Origin: Bacteroidia bacterium
GTDB lineage: Bacteria; Bacteroidota; Bacteroidia; B-17B0; Aurantibacillaceae
Assembly: GCA_018000995.1 (NCBI GenBank)
Contig: JAGNIU010000032.1
Location: 1-32,799, forward strand
Direction of reading: 5' to 3'
DNA: 32,799 nt
Shown here: positions 26,961 to 32,799 of the stretch, one piece after another
Layout: each line of letters begins with the position of its first letter
How positions within the stretch are numbered: position 1 is the stretch's first letter
The notes under the pieces: model-generated
What the model was told of the DNA's origin: nothing
Database searches by the model: none
What the model saw: only the letters and a program-made list of their open reading frames with translations
Position numbers and translations under genes: made by a program

Positions 26961-27650
26961 ATGAACATCTTCATTGCCACCATAAATCACACCATAGCCG
27001 AGCTTACCGCTGAGGAATCGTGGCATTGTACAAAAGTGTTACGTTTTAAAGCAGGAGATGAAATTGGATTAATTGATGGGAAAGGCAATTTTTATGAAGG
27101 ACAATTAAGCCTGGTGAACGAAAAGAAATGCGTGGCTAATATTACTGCTGGTCCGCGCACACAAAACAAACATCCGTATTATTTACATTTAGCAATAGCC
27201 CCCACCAAAAACATTGACAGAATAGAATGGCTGGTAGAAAAAGCTGTTGAAATTGGTGTAGATGAAATTACATTTGTCCGTTGTAAAAATTCAGAACGCA
27301 CAGTTATAAAAGAAGACCGCCTTATTAAAATTGCAGAGAGCGCTGTGAAACAAAGTCTGCAAGCTTTTATTCCAAAAATAAATGTACTCACTAACTTCGC
27401 TGATATTTTAAAAGTAAAATCTGATAATAAATTCATAGCGCATTGCGAGGAAATAATTCCTAAACATTTAAAATCATTCGATTTAAAAAATAAATCTTCA
27501 TTAGTGCTTATTGGTCCTGAAGGTGATTTTTCTTCAGAAGAAATTGCTCAGGCCAAAGCCGCGGGATTTTCTGAAATCTCTTTAGGAGAAAATAGATTGC
27601 GTACGGAAACGGCGGGCCTGTATGTTTGTAATACTTTTGCTTTAATTTAA
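26961..27650 (+). CDS. rsmE: 16S rRNA (uracil-1498-N3)-methyltransferase
   Basis: From the ATG at 26961 (MNIFIATINHTIAEL) the protein has 229 residues, a normal length for RsmE; the ATG at 26943 would add six unusual residues. The N-terminal PUA-like RNA-binding part (about 1-70) includes HCTKVLRFKAGDEI and LIDGKGNFYEG. The SPOUT domain follows with KNIDRIEWLVEKAVEIGVDEI, then FVRCKNSERTV. The C-terminal knot is LIGPEGDFSSEE and LGENRLRTETAGLYV, which binds S-adenosylmethionine. It methylates U1498 of 16S rRNA. It is divergent from the 7TM gene, with about 70 bp between the start codons. Confidence 0.95.
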   Translation: MNIFIATINHTIAELTAEESWHCTKVLRFKAGDEIGLIDGKGNFYEGQLSLVNEKKCVANITAGPRTQNKHPYYLHLAIAPTKNIDRIEWLVEKAVEIGVDEITFVRCKNSERTVIKEDRLIKIAESAVKQSLQAFIPKINVLTNFADILKVKSDNKFIAHCEEIIPKHLKSFDLKNKSSLVLIGPEGDFSSEEIAQAKAAGFSEISLGENRLRTETAGLYVCNTFALI

Positions 27651-27663
27651 TTCACGTTTCAAA

Positions 27664-27705
27664 CCCCTCTGTCACTTCGTGACATCTCCCCTTGGTAAGG
27701 GGAGA
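27664..27705 (+). repeat. CCCCTC/GGGGAG palindromic element, copy 1
   Basis: CCCCTC, then a small hairpin (GTCAC, TTC, GTGAC), then a second hairpin with a perfect 9-bp stem (TCTCCCCTT, GGT, AAGGGGAGA). AAAATTTT follows, so it could also end rsmE transcription. Confidence 0.75.
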
Positions 27706-27809
27706 AAATTTTACGTGTTCCAAACTTAGTTCAGGAGGCGGTAAATCCCTTTCTTATCAAAGAAGAATAATATCGTGCCAGAAAATTTAGTTCAGTAAAC
27801 GCAATATTT

Positions 27810-27853
27810 CTCCCCCTTGCCAAGGGGGAGTGGCAGCGTAGCTGACGAGGGGG
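27810..27853 (-). repeat. CCCCTC/GGGGAG palindromic element, copy 2 (inverted)
   Basis: Read on the minus strand it has the same order as copy 1: CCCCCTC, a small hairpin around CAGC/GCTG, then a 9-bp stem (CTCCCCCTT, GGC, AAGGGGGAG). The bases differ from copy 1 but the pairing is kept. Confidence 0.75.
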
Positions 27854-27887
27854 TCTAAACGTATTCTCTTTATATTCTAAAATTTCC

Positions 27888-27895
27888 TATCTTTA
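27888..27895 (+). promoter_or_regulatory. Candidate -7 box of the Kelch gene
   Basis: TATCTTTA matches TAnnTTTG at seven of eight positions, 19 nt before the ATG at 27915. No clear TTTG lies 19-21 nt upstream, so support is weak. Confidence 0.25.
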
Positions 27896-27914
27896 ATACA
27901 CCAAATCATAACGC

Positions 27915-29777
27915 ATGAAAAAACTCATACTCTCCCTTCTAATTACAATATCATTTAACGGCATCGCGCAAGACTGGACATGGCTTCGCGGAAGCAGTAC
28001 AGGAAGTATTGTTGCCACTTACGGCACAATGGGCGTATCAGCTCCTGGAAATGATCCGGGTGGTAGACATGGCGCTGCTTGTTGGACAGATGCTGCAGGA
28101 AATTTATGGCAATTTGGTGGTGAAGGTTATGCTTCAACTCCGGCATTTGGTTGGTTAAATGATTTATGGAAATATACTCCCGCAACAAACGAATGGACTT
28201 GGATTCGTGGCAGTAATGTAATTGATCAGAATGGATTATATGGAACTCTTGGTGTTTCCTCTCCAACTAACGAACCCGGCGCGCGCGAATTTCAAATGTG
28301 GTGGCAAGATGGTCTTGGAAATTTCTGGATGTTTGGTGGAGATGGCTTCGATGCATTTGGTACTTGGGGACGATTAAATGATTTATGGAAATACAATCCA
28401 ACAACAAACGAATGGACTTGGATTAGTGGCTCTAATCTTGCGAATCAAAATGGAACTTACGGAACAATTGCTGTTCCCGCACCTGCAAATATTCCAGGTG
28501 GTCGACACGGTGGTGGAACTTGGTGTGATAATAGTAATAATTTATGGTTGATTGGTGGTTACGGTTATCCGGCAACAGGTGGAGATGGATATTTAAATGA
28601 TGTGTGGCGTTTCAACACAACAACTAATCAATGGACTTGGATAAAAGGAACAAACTTAATTAACCAAACCGGAACTTACGGTCCGAAGGGACTGGCAGTA
28701 CCATCAAACGAACCGGGAGGAAGAGAATTTCCTACAGTGTGGAAAGATCCTGCAGGCGCTGTGTGGATGTTTGGCGGTGGCGGTTATTCTTCGGTAGGCT
28801 TCGGGCATTTAAATGATTTGTGGCGATATAATCAAACTTCAAACATGTGGATTTATGAGAGTGGAACAAATTTAGGAAATCAATTAGCAAACAACGGAAC
28901 GCTTGGTGTTCCTTCTTCAACAAATATTCCGGGAGGAAGATATAGCGCATTTCCTGTTTTTGATAATTGGGGAAATTTATGGTTGTTCGGAGGTATTGGT
29001 TACCCGGGAACTTTTGGCATTGGTCGCTTAAATGATTTATGGAAATACACACCGAGTACAGATGAATGGACTTGGATGAAAGGCGCAAACGCAATAAATC
29101 AAAATGGAATTTACGGAACACAAGGTGTAAGTGCACCTGCAAATAATCCGGGAGGAAGATATTATAATATTGGTTGGAAAGATTTGAATGGTGACATGGT
29201 CATCTTTGGAAGTTTTGGATATCCTGCAGTAACAGGTTTAAATAATTTAAATGATTTATGGAAATATAAAATTACCTGCGCACCGTTTGATATTACAGAT
29301 GCATTCAGTTTAAATATTTGTAATGGAGATTCGATAATTCTAAGTGTAGCAACAGTAAGTTCGAGTACCGTTACTTGGTACAGCTCCCCTACTTCAACGG
29401 TTTCTTTAGGAACAGGAAATTCTTACAACACTTCTGCATTAACAACAGGAAATTATACTTTTTACGCCGAAGGAACTCCTTGCAATGAGAGAACTCCAAT
29501 TACAGTTTCTGTTTCTCCTTGCACCTCTGTCAAGTCGAGCGTAGTCGAGACAAAAACAATACGACTTTATCCGAATCCGAATAACGGTGTGTTTTATCTT
29601 AGTCCAACTTTAAAAGAAGGAGAATTTACTCTCTATAATACATTAGGACAAGAGGTATTTAAAAAAGAGCTTAACGATGAAATTTATTTGCAAGTGAAAC
29701 TTTCAAAAGGTATTTACTATTATTTTATTGAGGAGAAAGGCGTGAAAGTTGGGAATGGGAAAATGGTGGTGGAGTAA
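27915..29777 (+). CDS. Secreted six-repeat Kelch-type propeller protein with T9SS type-A sorting domain
   Basis: This 620-residue protein has a signal peptide (1-19). Six tandem repeats of about 72 residues span 21-455. Each has the form WTWixGsN, YGTxGV, PGGR, WxFGGxGY and LNDLWKYxPxTNE. They match Kelch/galactose-oxidase propeller blades, and six or seven blades close such a ring. An Ig-like domain (about 457-535, ICNGDSIILSV then WYSSP) follows. The last 75 residues are a type-A T9SS sorting domain (LYPNPNNGVFYLSP, YNTLGQEVF, LSKGIYYYFI). The protein should be exported across the outer membrane and cut or attached there. The copper ligands of galactose oxidase are not evident, so I do not call it an enzyme. 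The linker before the sorting domain holds a REP-like core. Confidence 0.9.
   Translation: MKKLILSLLITISFNGIAQDWTWLRGSSTGSIVATYGTMGVSAPGNDPGGRHGAACWTDAAGNLWQFGGEGYASTPAFGWLNDLWKYTPATNEWTWIRGSNVIDQNGLYGTLGVSSPTNEPGAREFQMWWQDGLGNFWMFGGDGFDAFGTWGRLNDLWKYNPTTNEWTWISGSNLANQNGTYGTIAVPAPANIPGGRHGGGTWCDNSNNLWLIGGYGYPATGGDGYLNDVWRFNTTTNQWTWIKGTNLINQTGTYGPKGLAVPSNEPGGREFPTVWKDPAGAVWMFGGGGYSSVGFGHLNDLWRYNQTSNMWIYESGTNLGNQLANNGTLGVPSSTNIPGGRYSAFPVFDNWGNLWLFGGIGYPGTFGIGRLNDLWKYTPSTDEWTWMKGANAINQNGIYGTQGVSAPANNPGGRYYNIGWKDLNGDMVIFGSFGYPAVTGLNNLNDLWKYKITCAPFDITDAFSLNICNGDSIILSVATVSSSTVTWYSSPTSTVSLGTGNSYNTSALTTGNYTFYAEGTPCNERTPITVSVSPCTSVKSSVVETKTIRLYPNPNNGVFYLSPTLKEGEFTLYNTLGQEVFKKELNDEIYLQVKLSKGIYYYFIEEKGVKVGNGKMVVE
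27975..29279 (+). repeat. Six in-frame DNA repeats of about 216 bp (Kelch units)
   Basis: The protein repeats are also visible as DNA repeats. The words AATGATTTATGGAAATA and AATGGACTTGGAT recur with few changes, most clearly between units 1 and 2 (near 28158-28206 and 28378-28425). This could allow unit loss or gain by recombination. Confidence 0.7.
29534..29549 (+). repeat. REP-like core inside the Kelch coding sequence
   Basis: TCGAGCGTAGTCGAGA differs by one base from the core of the intergenic palindrome at 25571-25596. It is in frame and encodes part of the short linker before the type-A sorting domain (SVKSSVVETKT). Confidence 0.6.
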
Positions 29778-29778
29778 A

Positions 29779-29837
29779 CCCCTCTGTCGATTCCGCTAAA
29801 GCGGAATCTTGACTGTCTCCCCTTAAAAAAGGGGAGA
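29779..29837. terminator. CCCCTC/GGGGAG palindromic element, copy 3, likely bidirectional terminator
   Basis: It lies between the convergent stops of the Kelch gene (29777) and cmk (29844). A perfect 8-bp hairpin (GATTCCGC, TAAA, GCGGAATC; 29789-29808) is followed by a 9-bp hairpin (TCTCCCCTT, AAAA, AAGGGGAGA; 29816-29837) and an A-run. The layout is that of copies 1 and 2. Confidence 0.75.
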
Positions 29838-29843
29838 AAAAAA

Positions 29844-30551
29844 TTATTCAACAGGGTCTTTTGTGAGTTGCATGTCGTTGATTAGTTTAACAACGAATTC
29901 TAATTGTTGTTCAGGATTAAGATCTGTGTTATCTAAAACAATTGCGTCTTTTGCTCTTGTAAGTGGATTTTCTTTTCGGTGCGAGTCAGCGTAGTCTCTT
30001 TTATTTAAATTTAATTTTACTTCTTCCAAAGAAAAGTATTGTCCGTGCGCTGTGTATTCGTCCATTCGTCTTCTTGCGCGAACATCATTATCAGCGGTCA
30101 TGAAAATTTTTAATTCAGCATTAGGAAAAACATTTGTTCCGATATCACGTCCGTCTAAAATCACGGCTCCATTCTTTCCCATCTCGCGTTGTAGCGCTAC
30201 CATTTTTTCGCGCACTTCATGTATAGCACTAACTTTACTTACGTTATTCGAAACTTCCATGCTGCGAATGTCGTGTTCTACATTCTCTCCGTTTAAATAA
30301 GTTTCAGAAGTTTTTTTATGGGGATTAAAAATGAAATCAACATTTATCAAGGGAAGAACTGTAATTAATTTCATTTCCTCGATATTTTGTTTCTTATCAA
30401 TAAACCCATGACGGAGCGCATATAAAGTTACACAACGGTACATCGCGCCTGTATCAATATAACTGTAATGTAATTTTTGAGCAAGCGCTTTAGCTAGCGT
30501 GCTTTTTCCACAACTCGAAAATCCATCTATGGCTATTGTAATTTTTGACAC
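29844..30551 (-). CDS. cmk: Cytidylate kinase
   Basis: This 235-residue protein has the P-loop GFSSCGKST (10-18), YIDTGAMYR (31-39), ILDGRDIGTNVFP (131-143) and a C-terminal NPLTRAKDAIVLDNTDL, all typical of bacterial Cmk. It phosphorylates CMP and dCMP using ATP in the cytoplasm. The start is GTG at 30551; an in-frame TAA lies three codons upstream, so no earlier start exists. A TAAATTTA box ends 4 bp before the GTG and might be its -7 element. No ispH or rpsA gene, frequent cmk neighbours elsewhere, is present here. Confidence 0.95.
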   Translation of the reverse strand: MSKITIAIDGFSSCGKSTLAKALAQKLHYSYIDTGAMYRCVTLYALRHGFIDKKQNIEEMKLITVLPLINVDFIFNPHKKTSETYLNGENVEHDIRSMEVSNNVSKVSAIHEVREKMVALQREMGKNGAVILDGRDIGTNVFPNAELKIFMTADNDVRARRRMDEYTAHGQYFSLEEVKLNLNKRDYADSHRKENPLTRAKDAIVLDNTDLNPEQQLEFVVKLINDMQLTKDPVE

Positions 30552-30606
30552 TAAGTAAATTTAGGAAGATTTTGGGAGAAATTGAAATAGACTTATTTCC
30601 CATATC

Positions 30607-30627
30607 ATAAGTGTGTCATTCACTTAT
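30607..30627 (-). terminator. AT-rich hairpin at the end of the 234-aa lipoprotein gene
   Basis: 7-bp arms ATAAGTG and CACTTAT surround a 7-nt loop and overlap the stop codon at 30624-30626. No T-run follows on the minus strand, so it is a weak terminator candidate. Confidence 0.25.
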
Positions 30628-31328
30628 TTAAGCCATGAATTTTTTCTATAGCTTACTGTATTCCTGAAATCTCTCCTAATGCCATCAACTATTTCTTTTC
30701 TAATATTGAAAAAAGTTAACTCAATTTGAATGCCCAAGTTGACGTTAAAGCTCGCTAATTCTGCTGTGGAAAAGGCTATAGAAGTATTATTAGGGTCTAG
30801 ACTTTTTGTGAGGTTAATCGATCCTTGAGAAAGATAAACTACAGACCAATCTGTAATATTAGTTATGCCATTTAAATTTAATGTGATTCCATTTGCCTTA
30901 ATACAAGTATCAGGTAAAGCCGAACCACCAGTAAAGCCAGGATAAGATGCCGTATAGTTGAAAGTAAAAGCAGGAACAGAACCTGCTCCAGTGCCTTTCC
31001 ATTTTAATAAGCCTTTAATATTAATCGGGGTGTAACTTTCATACGATTCTGAATCAAAATATAAAGACGAATCATTAAGCGAAACTGTTCCGCCATCAAT
31101 AAAAGTATAAGCGTTTGGTCCGCCTATTGGTTGGTCTGTAAAAATTGCATTCGCCGAACTATCAAGAGTTACTACACTACCAGTACTAATGTATCGGTAA
31201 TTAGTTTGCATTATAGAATACGGACCGGTTGAATAAGGATCTACAACAGGGGCTGCTGTAGTATTATTTTTCTTCCTGCAAGAAAAACTAAAAGCAAACA
31301 CTAAAAATATGACGATGCTTATTCTCAC
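30624..31328 (-). CDS. Lipoprotein of unknown function, paralogue 2
   Basis: This 234-residue protein starts at a GTG (31328); no upstream in-frame ATG is near. The lipoprotein signal peptide ends FSFSC, followed by RKKNN. The rest is predicted beta-rich. It is a diverged copy of the next gene upstream (31420-32160). Shared points are TLDSSANAIFTDQ against SVDSSSNARFSAS, GTVSLND against GTVTLNG, GGSALPDTCIKANGITLNLNGI against its counterpart, FSTAELA against FSATELA, and the end WLK against YLK. I do not recognise the family. It has its own promoter candidate, so it can be expressed apart from its neighbour. Confidence 0.75.
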   Translation of the reverse strand: MRISIVIFLVFAFSFSCRKKNNTTAAPVVDPYSTGPYSIMQTNYRYISTGSVVTLDSSANAIFTDQPIGGPNAYTFIDGGTVSLNDSSLYFDSESYESYTPINIKGLLKWKGTGAGSVPAFTFNYTASYPGFTGGSALPDTCIKANGITLNLNGITNITDWSVVYLSQGSINLTKSLDPNNTSIAFSTAELASFNVNLGIQIELTFFNIRKEIVDGIRRDFRNTVSYRKNSWLK

Positions 31329-31344
31329 AGATGAATCCTTTAAA

Positions 31345-31375
31345 CTAAGATAGTATAAAAAGCCCTATAAACAAA
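31345..31375 (-). promoter_or_regulatory. Promoter candidate of lipoprotein paralogue 2
   Basis: TTTG (31375-31372, within TTTTTTG), 19 nt, then TATCTTAG (31352-31345), which fits TAnnTTTG with one mismatch. The box ends 16 nt before the GTG start. Its -33 part is the T-tract of the preceding terminator. Confidence 0.45.
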
Positions 31376-31401
31376 AAACCCGGACTTTTTGAGACCGGGT
31401 T
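31372..31401 (-). terminator. Intrinsic terminator of lipoprotein paralogue 1
   Basis: On the minus strand AACCCGG and CCGGGTT pair (7 bp) around an 11-nt loop and run into TTTTTTG. It begins about 19 bp after the stop at 31420. Confidence 0.8.
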
Positions 31402-31419
31402 CAGTTAAACTACGATGAT

Positions 31420-32160
31420 CTACTTCAGATAAGTATACTTCATGTAATACACGGAATTATTGAACTGATAGCCATTTCCGCCGAATTGTTCAAGCTTGTA
31501 ATTCTGAAAACCAATCAATATATTCATAAAGCTACCGGTTGTCATTCCTGCTAATTCAGTAGCAGAAAAGTTAACAGTTCCCGACGTTCCATTAATAGTT
31601 TTGTACATAAATACCGAGCCTTGATATACCTGAACAATAATTGGTGCCCGCTGCAATGGTAGTGACGGTGAATTTATTAGTCCGCTAATATTTACAGTAA
31701 GTCCATTTGATTTAGTACATGTATCAGGCAACAAATTACCTCCGGTATATTTAGCGTAAGAAGGAATGAAAGAATGACTAAATGCAGTAATAGTTCCTGA
31801 ACCACTAACACTCCAGTTTTGTGCATCCTTAATATTAATGATCGGACTAAAAGGACTAGAGTATGAGTTTGAAAAGTTATTGAATGGTACTCCGTTTAAA
31901 GTTACGGTACCAGCATCGACTGTTAAAGTTGAAGATTGCGAAGCGGAAAATCTCGCGTTCGAACTACTATCAACTGACACTCCACCACCAGCACTTACCT
32001 GATCAATATACATATAACTTGAAGTTATTTGTCCAATTGTTGGGGCGCCTGTTGTTGAAGAATTTGTAGAAGGAGGAAGCGGTTCGTCCTTTTTCTTTTT
32101 ACAGGAAAAAGAAATAATTAAGATTAGAACGATTGATAAGGCTTTAGTTAAATTTCTCAT
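31420..32160 (-). CDS. Lipoprotein of unknown function, paralogue 1
   Basis: This 246-residue protein has a lipoprotein signal peptide ending ISFSC, followed at once by KKKKDEPLPP. In some Bacteroidota a short charged stretch with acidic residues just after the Cys directs lipoproteins to the cell surface. The KDE here is only a loose fit to that. The mature part is beta-rich with no motif I know. It is a tandem paralogue of 30624-31328, sharing LPDTC-KxNGxTxNxxG and FSATELA. It has its own terminator and a promoter candidate of the same design as its paralogue. Confidence 0.78.
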   Translation of the reverse strand: MRNLTKALSIVLILIISFSCKKKKDEPLPPSTNSSTTGAPTIGQITSSYMYIDQVSAGGGVSVDSSSNARFSASQSSTLTVDAGTVTLNGVPFNNFSNSYSSPFSPIINIKDAQNWSVSGSGTITAFSHSFIPSYAKYTGGNLLPDTCTKSNGLTVNISGLINSPSLPLQRAPIIVQVYQGSVFMYKTINGTSGTVNFSATELAGMTTGSFMNILIGFQNYKLEQFGGNGYQFNNSVYYMKYTYLK

Positions 32161-32177
32161 GATATTCTTGTTTTAAT

Positions 32178-32208
32178 CTAAGGTAAAACAAAAATTCAAT
32201 GCACCAAA
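32178..32208 (-). promoter_or_regulatory. Promoter candidate of lipoprotein paralogue 1
   Basis: TTTG (32208-32205, within TTTTTTG), 19 nt, then TACCTTAG (32185-32178). Spacing and boxes are nearly the same as at the paralogue, and the box ends 17 nt before the ATG at 32160. Confidence 0.45.
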
Positions 32209-32272
32209 AAATTGAACTTATTGGACAAAACATTTGACTTATTAAGTACTTAAACGTGCTTATATAAAATAA

Positions 32273-32300
32273 AAAAGCCCCGACGATTGTCGAGGCTTTT
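32273..32300 (-). terminator. Intrinsic terminator after rplQ
   Basis: A 12-bp stem with one mismatch (AAAAGCC-x-CGAC against GTCG-x-GGCTTTT) closes a 4-nt loop, with a TTTTTT run on the minus strand. It lies 15 bp after the rplQ stop and probably ends the ribosomal-protein operon. Confidence 0.85.
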
Positions 32301-32315
32301 ATAATATAGTTCAGA

Positions 32316-32795
32316 TTATTCTTCTGTTTTTGTTTCAGCGGTATCAGTACCATCTGCTTTTTTCTTAGTAGCGCGACTACGACGAGTAGTTTTAGCTTTT
32401 TCAGGTTTAGCAGAACCTTTTCCGTTAGAATAAATTTCGTTGTAATCAACTAATTCAATTAACGCCATTTCAGCTGCGTCACCTTGACGGTTTCCGGTTT
32501 TGATAATACGAGTATATCCACCTTTACGATCACCTACTTTTACAGCTACATCTTTAAACAATGTAGAAACTGCTTCTTTACTTTTTAAGTAAGCGAAAGC
32601 CATACGACGAGCGTGTGTGCTGTCACTCTTACTTGTAGTAATGATAGGCTCAACAAAAAGACGTAATGCTTTTGCTTTTGCAAGCGTTGTAAAAATACGC
32701 TTGTGCTCAATTAAAGAGCAAGCCATGTTGCTTAACAAAGCCTTACGGTGAGAGCTTGTTCTGCCTAAGTTATTTATTTTATCTCCGTGTCTCAT
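32316..32795 (-). CDS. rplQ: 50S ribosomal protein L17
   Basis: This 159-residue protein starts [20 protein letters not shown], the L17 hallmark. The core ends near residue 120 ([16 protein letters not shown]). A charged, low-complexity tail of about 35 residues follows, rich in Lys, Thr and Glu, as is common in L17 of Bacteroidota. L17 binds 23S rRNA near the peptide exit. It normally follows rpoA in the ribosomal operon, so rpoA is expected just beyond the right edge; that gene is not visible. A strong terminator follows, making this the last gene of the operon. Confidence 0.97.
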   Translation of the reverse strand: MRHGDKINNLGRTSSHRKALLSNMACSLIEHKRIFTTLAKAKALRLFVEPIITTSKSDSTHARRMAFAYLKSKEAVSTLFKDVAVKVGDRKGGYTRIIKTGNRQGDAAEMALIELVDYNEIYSNGKGSAKPEKAKTTRRSRATKKKADGTDTAETKTEE

Positions 32796-32799
32796 TTTA

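Larger units (their letters stand above)
27651..27914. other. Intergenic region with an inverted pair of palindromic elements
   Basis: This 264-bp stretch has no credible gene. It holds two palindromic elements in opposite orientation (27664-27705 and 27810-27853) and about 100 bp between them. In that middle part the word TTAGTTCAG occurs twice (near 27728 and 27788). A weak promoter candidate for the Kelch gene lies at its right end. Confidence 0.7.

Noticed and set aside
26892..27026. N-terminal extension of the 7TM gene (45 codons)
   Set aside because: It would overlap rsmE on the other strand, and the ATG at 26891 begins a clear signal peptide.
28732..29142. A 136-codon minus-strand frame inside the Kelch gene
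   Set aside because: Antisense to in-frame Kelch repeats, with no recognisable motifs.
32144..32449. A 101-codon minus-strand frame crossing the end of rplQ
   Set aside because: It overlaps rplQ in another frame, the rplQ terminator and the promoter of the lipoprotein gene.
1..32799. tRNA or rRNA genes
   Set aside because: I saw no tRNA-like T-arm (GGTTCGAATCC type) with a matching cloverleaf and no rRNA signature. A covariance search was not possible, so a missed small RNA cannot be ruled out.

Overview
The window looks like a chromosomal segment of a member of the Bacteroidota. The DNA is AT-rich and starts mostly lack Shine-Dalgarno sequences. Several genes can be given promoters of the Bacteroidota type (TTTG, about 20 nt, TAnnTTTG-like). 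Type IX secretion (T9SS) markers are present: a PorP/SprF protein, a PorE-like OmpA protein, two type-B C-terminal sorting domains and one type-A domain. I cannot place it below phylum level from the sequence alone.

Region 1 (1-17388, all minus strand) is one apparent eight-gene operon, read from right to left. Four large paralogous tail-fibre-like secreted proteins (984, 645, 1055 and 691 aa) come first. They are followed by two T9SS type-B cargo proteins (273 and 928 aa), a PorP/SprF membrane protein, and a PorE-like TPR/PD40/OmpA protein that runs off the left edge. Gaps inside the operon range from an 8-bp overlap to about 40 bp, and a good promoter candidate lies just before the first gene. 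The four fibre proteins share an N-terminal domain of about 110 residues. Their shafts differ, and three of them share a C-terminal domain ending in a YxVIE-like motif. None carries a recognisable T9SS sorting domain or an S74 tail-fibre chaperone. This operon is the most interesting part of the window: a possible surface-fibre system linked to a dedicated T9SS export and anchoring set.

Region 2 (17536-20316, minus) is a compact group: NlpC/P60 lipoprotein, HTTM/DoxX-like membrane protein, OmpH/Skp-like chaperone and a MazG-like pyrophosphohydrolase. Region 3 (20477-25567, plus) holds a fused alpha/beta E1 2-oxoacid dehydrogenase, a GT-C glycosyltransferase directly abutting it, a palindromic intergenic element, and class II fumarase. 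A perfect bidirectional terminator separates fumarase from a convergent 7TM receptor-like gene that lacks an output domain.

Region 4 (26961-29777, plus) holds rsmE, an intergenic region with an inverted pair of palindromic elements, and a six-repeat Kelch protein with a type-A T9SS sorting domain. Region 5 (29844-32795, minus) holds cmk, two tandem paralogous lipoproteins with matching promoter architecture, and rplQ with its terminator. Small REP-like palindromes recur between genes, and a related core lies inside a linker of the Kelch gene.
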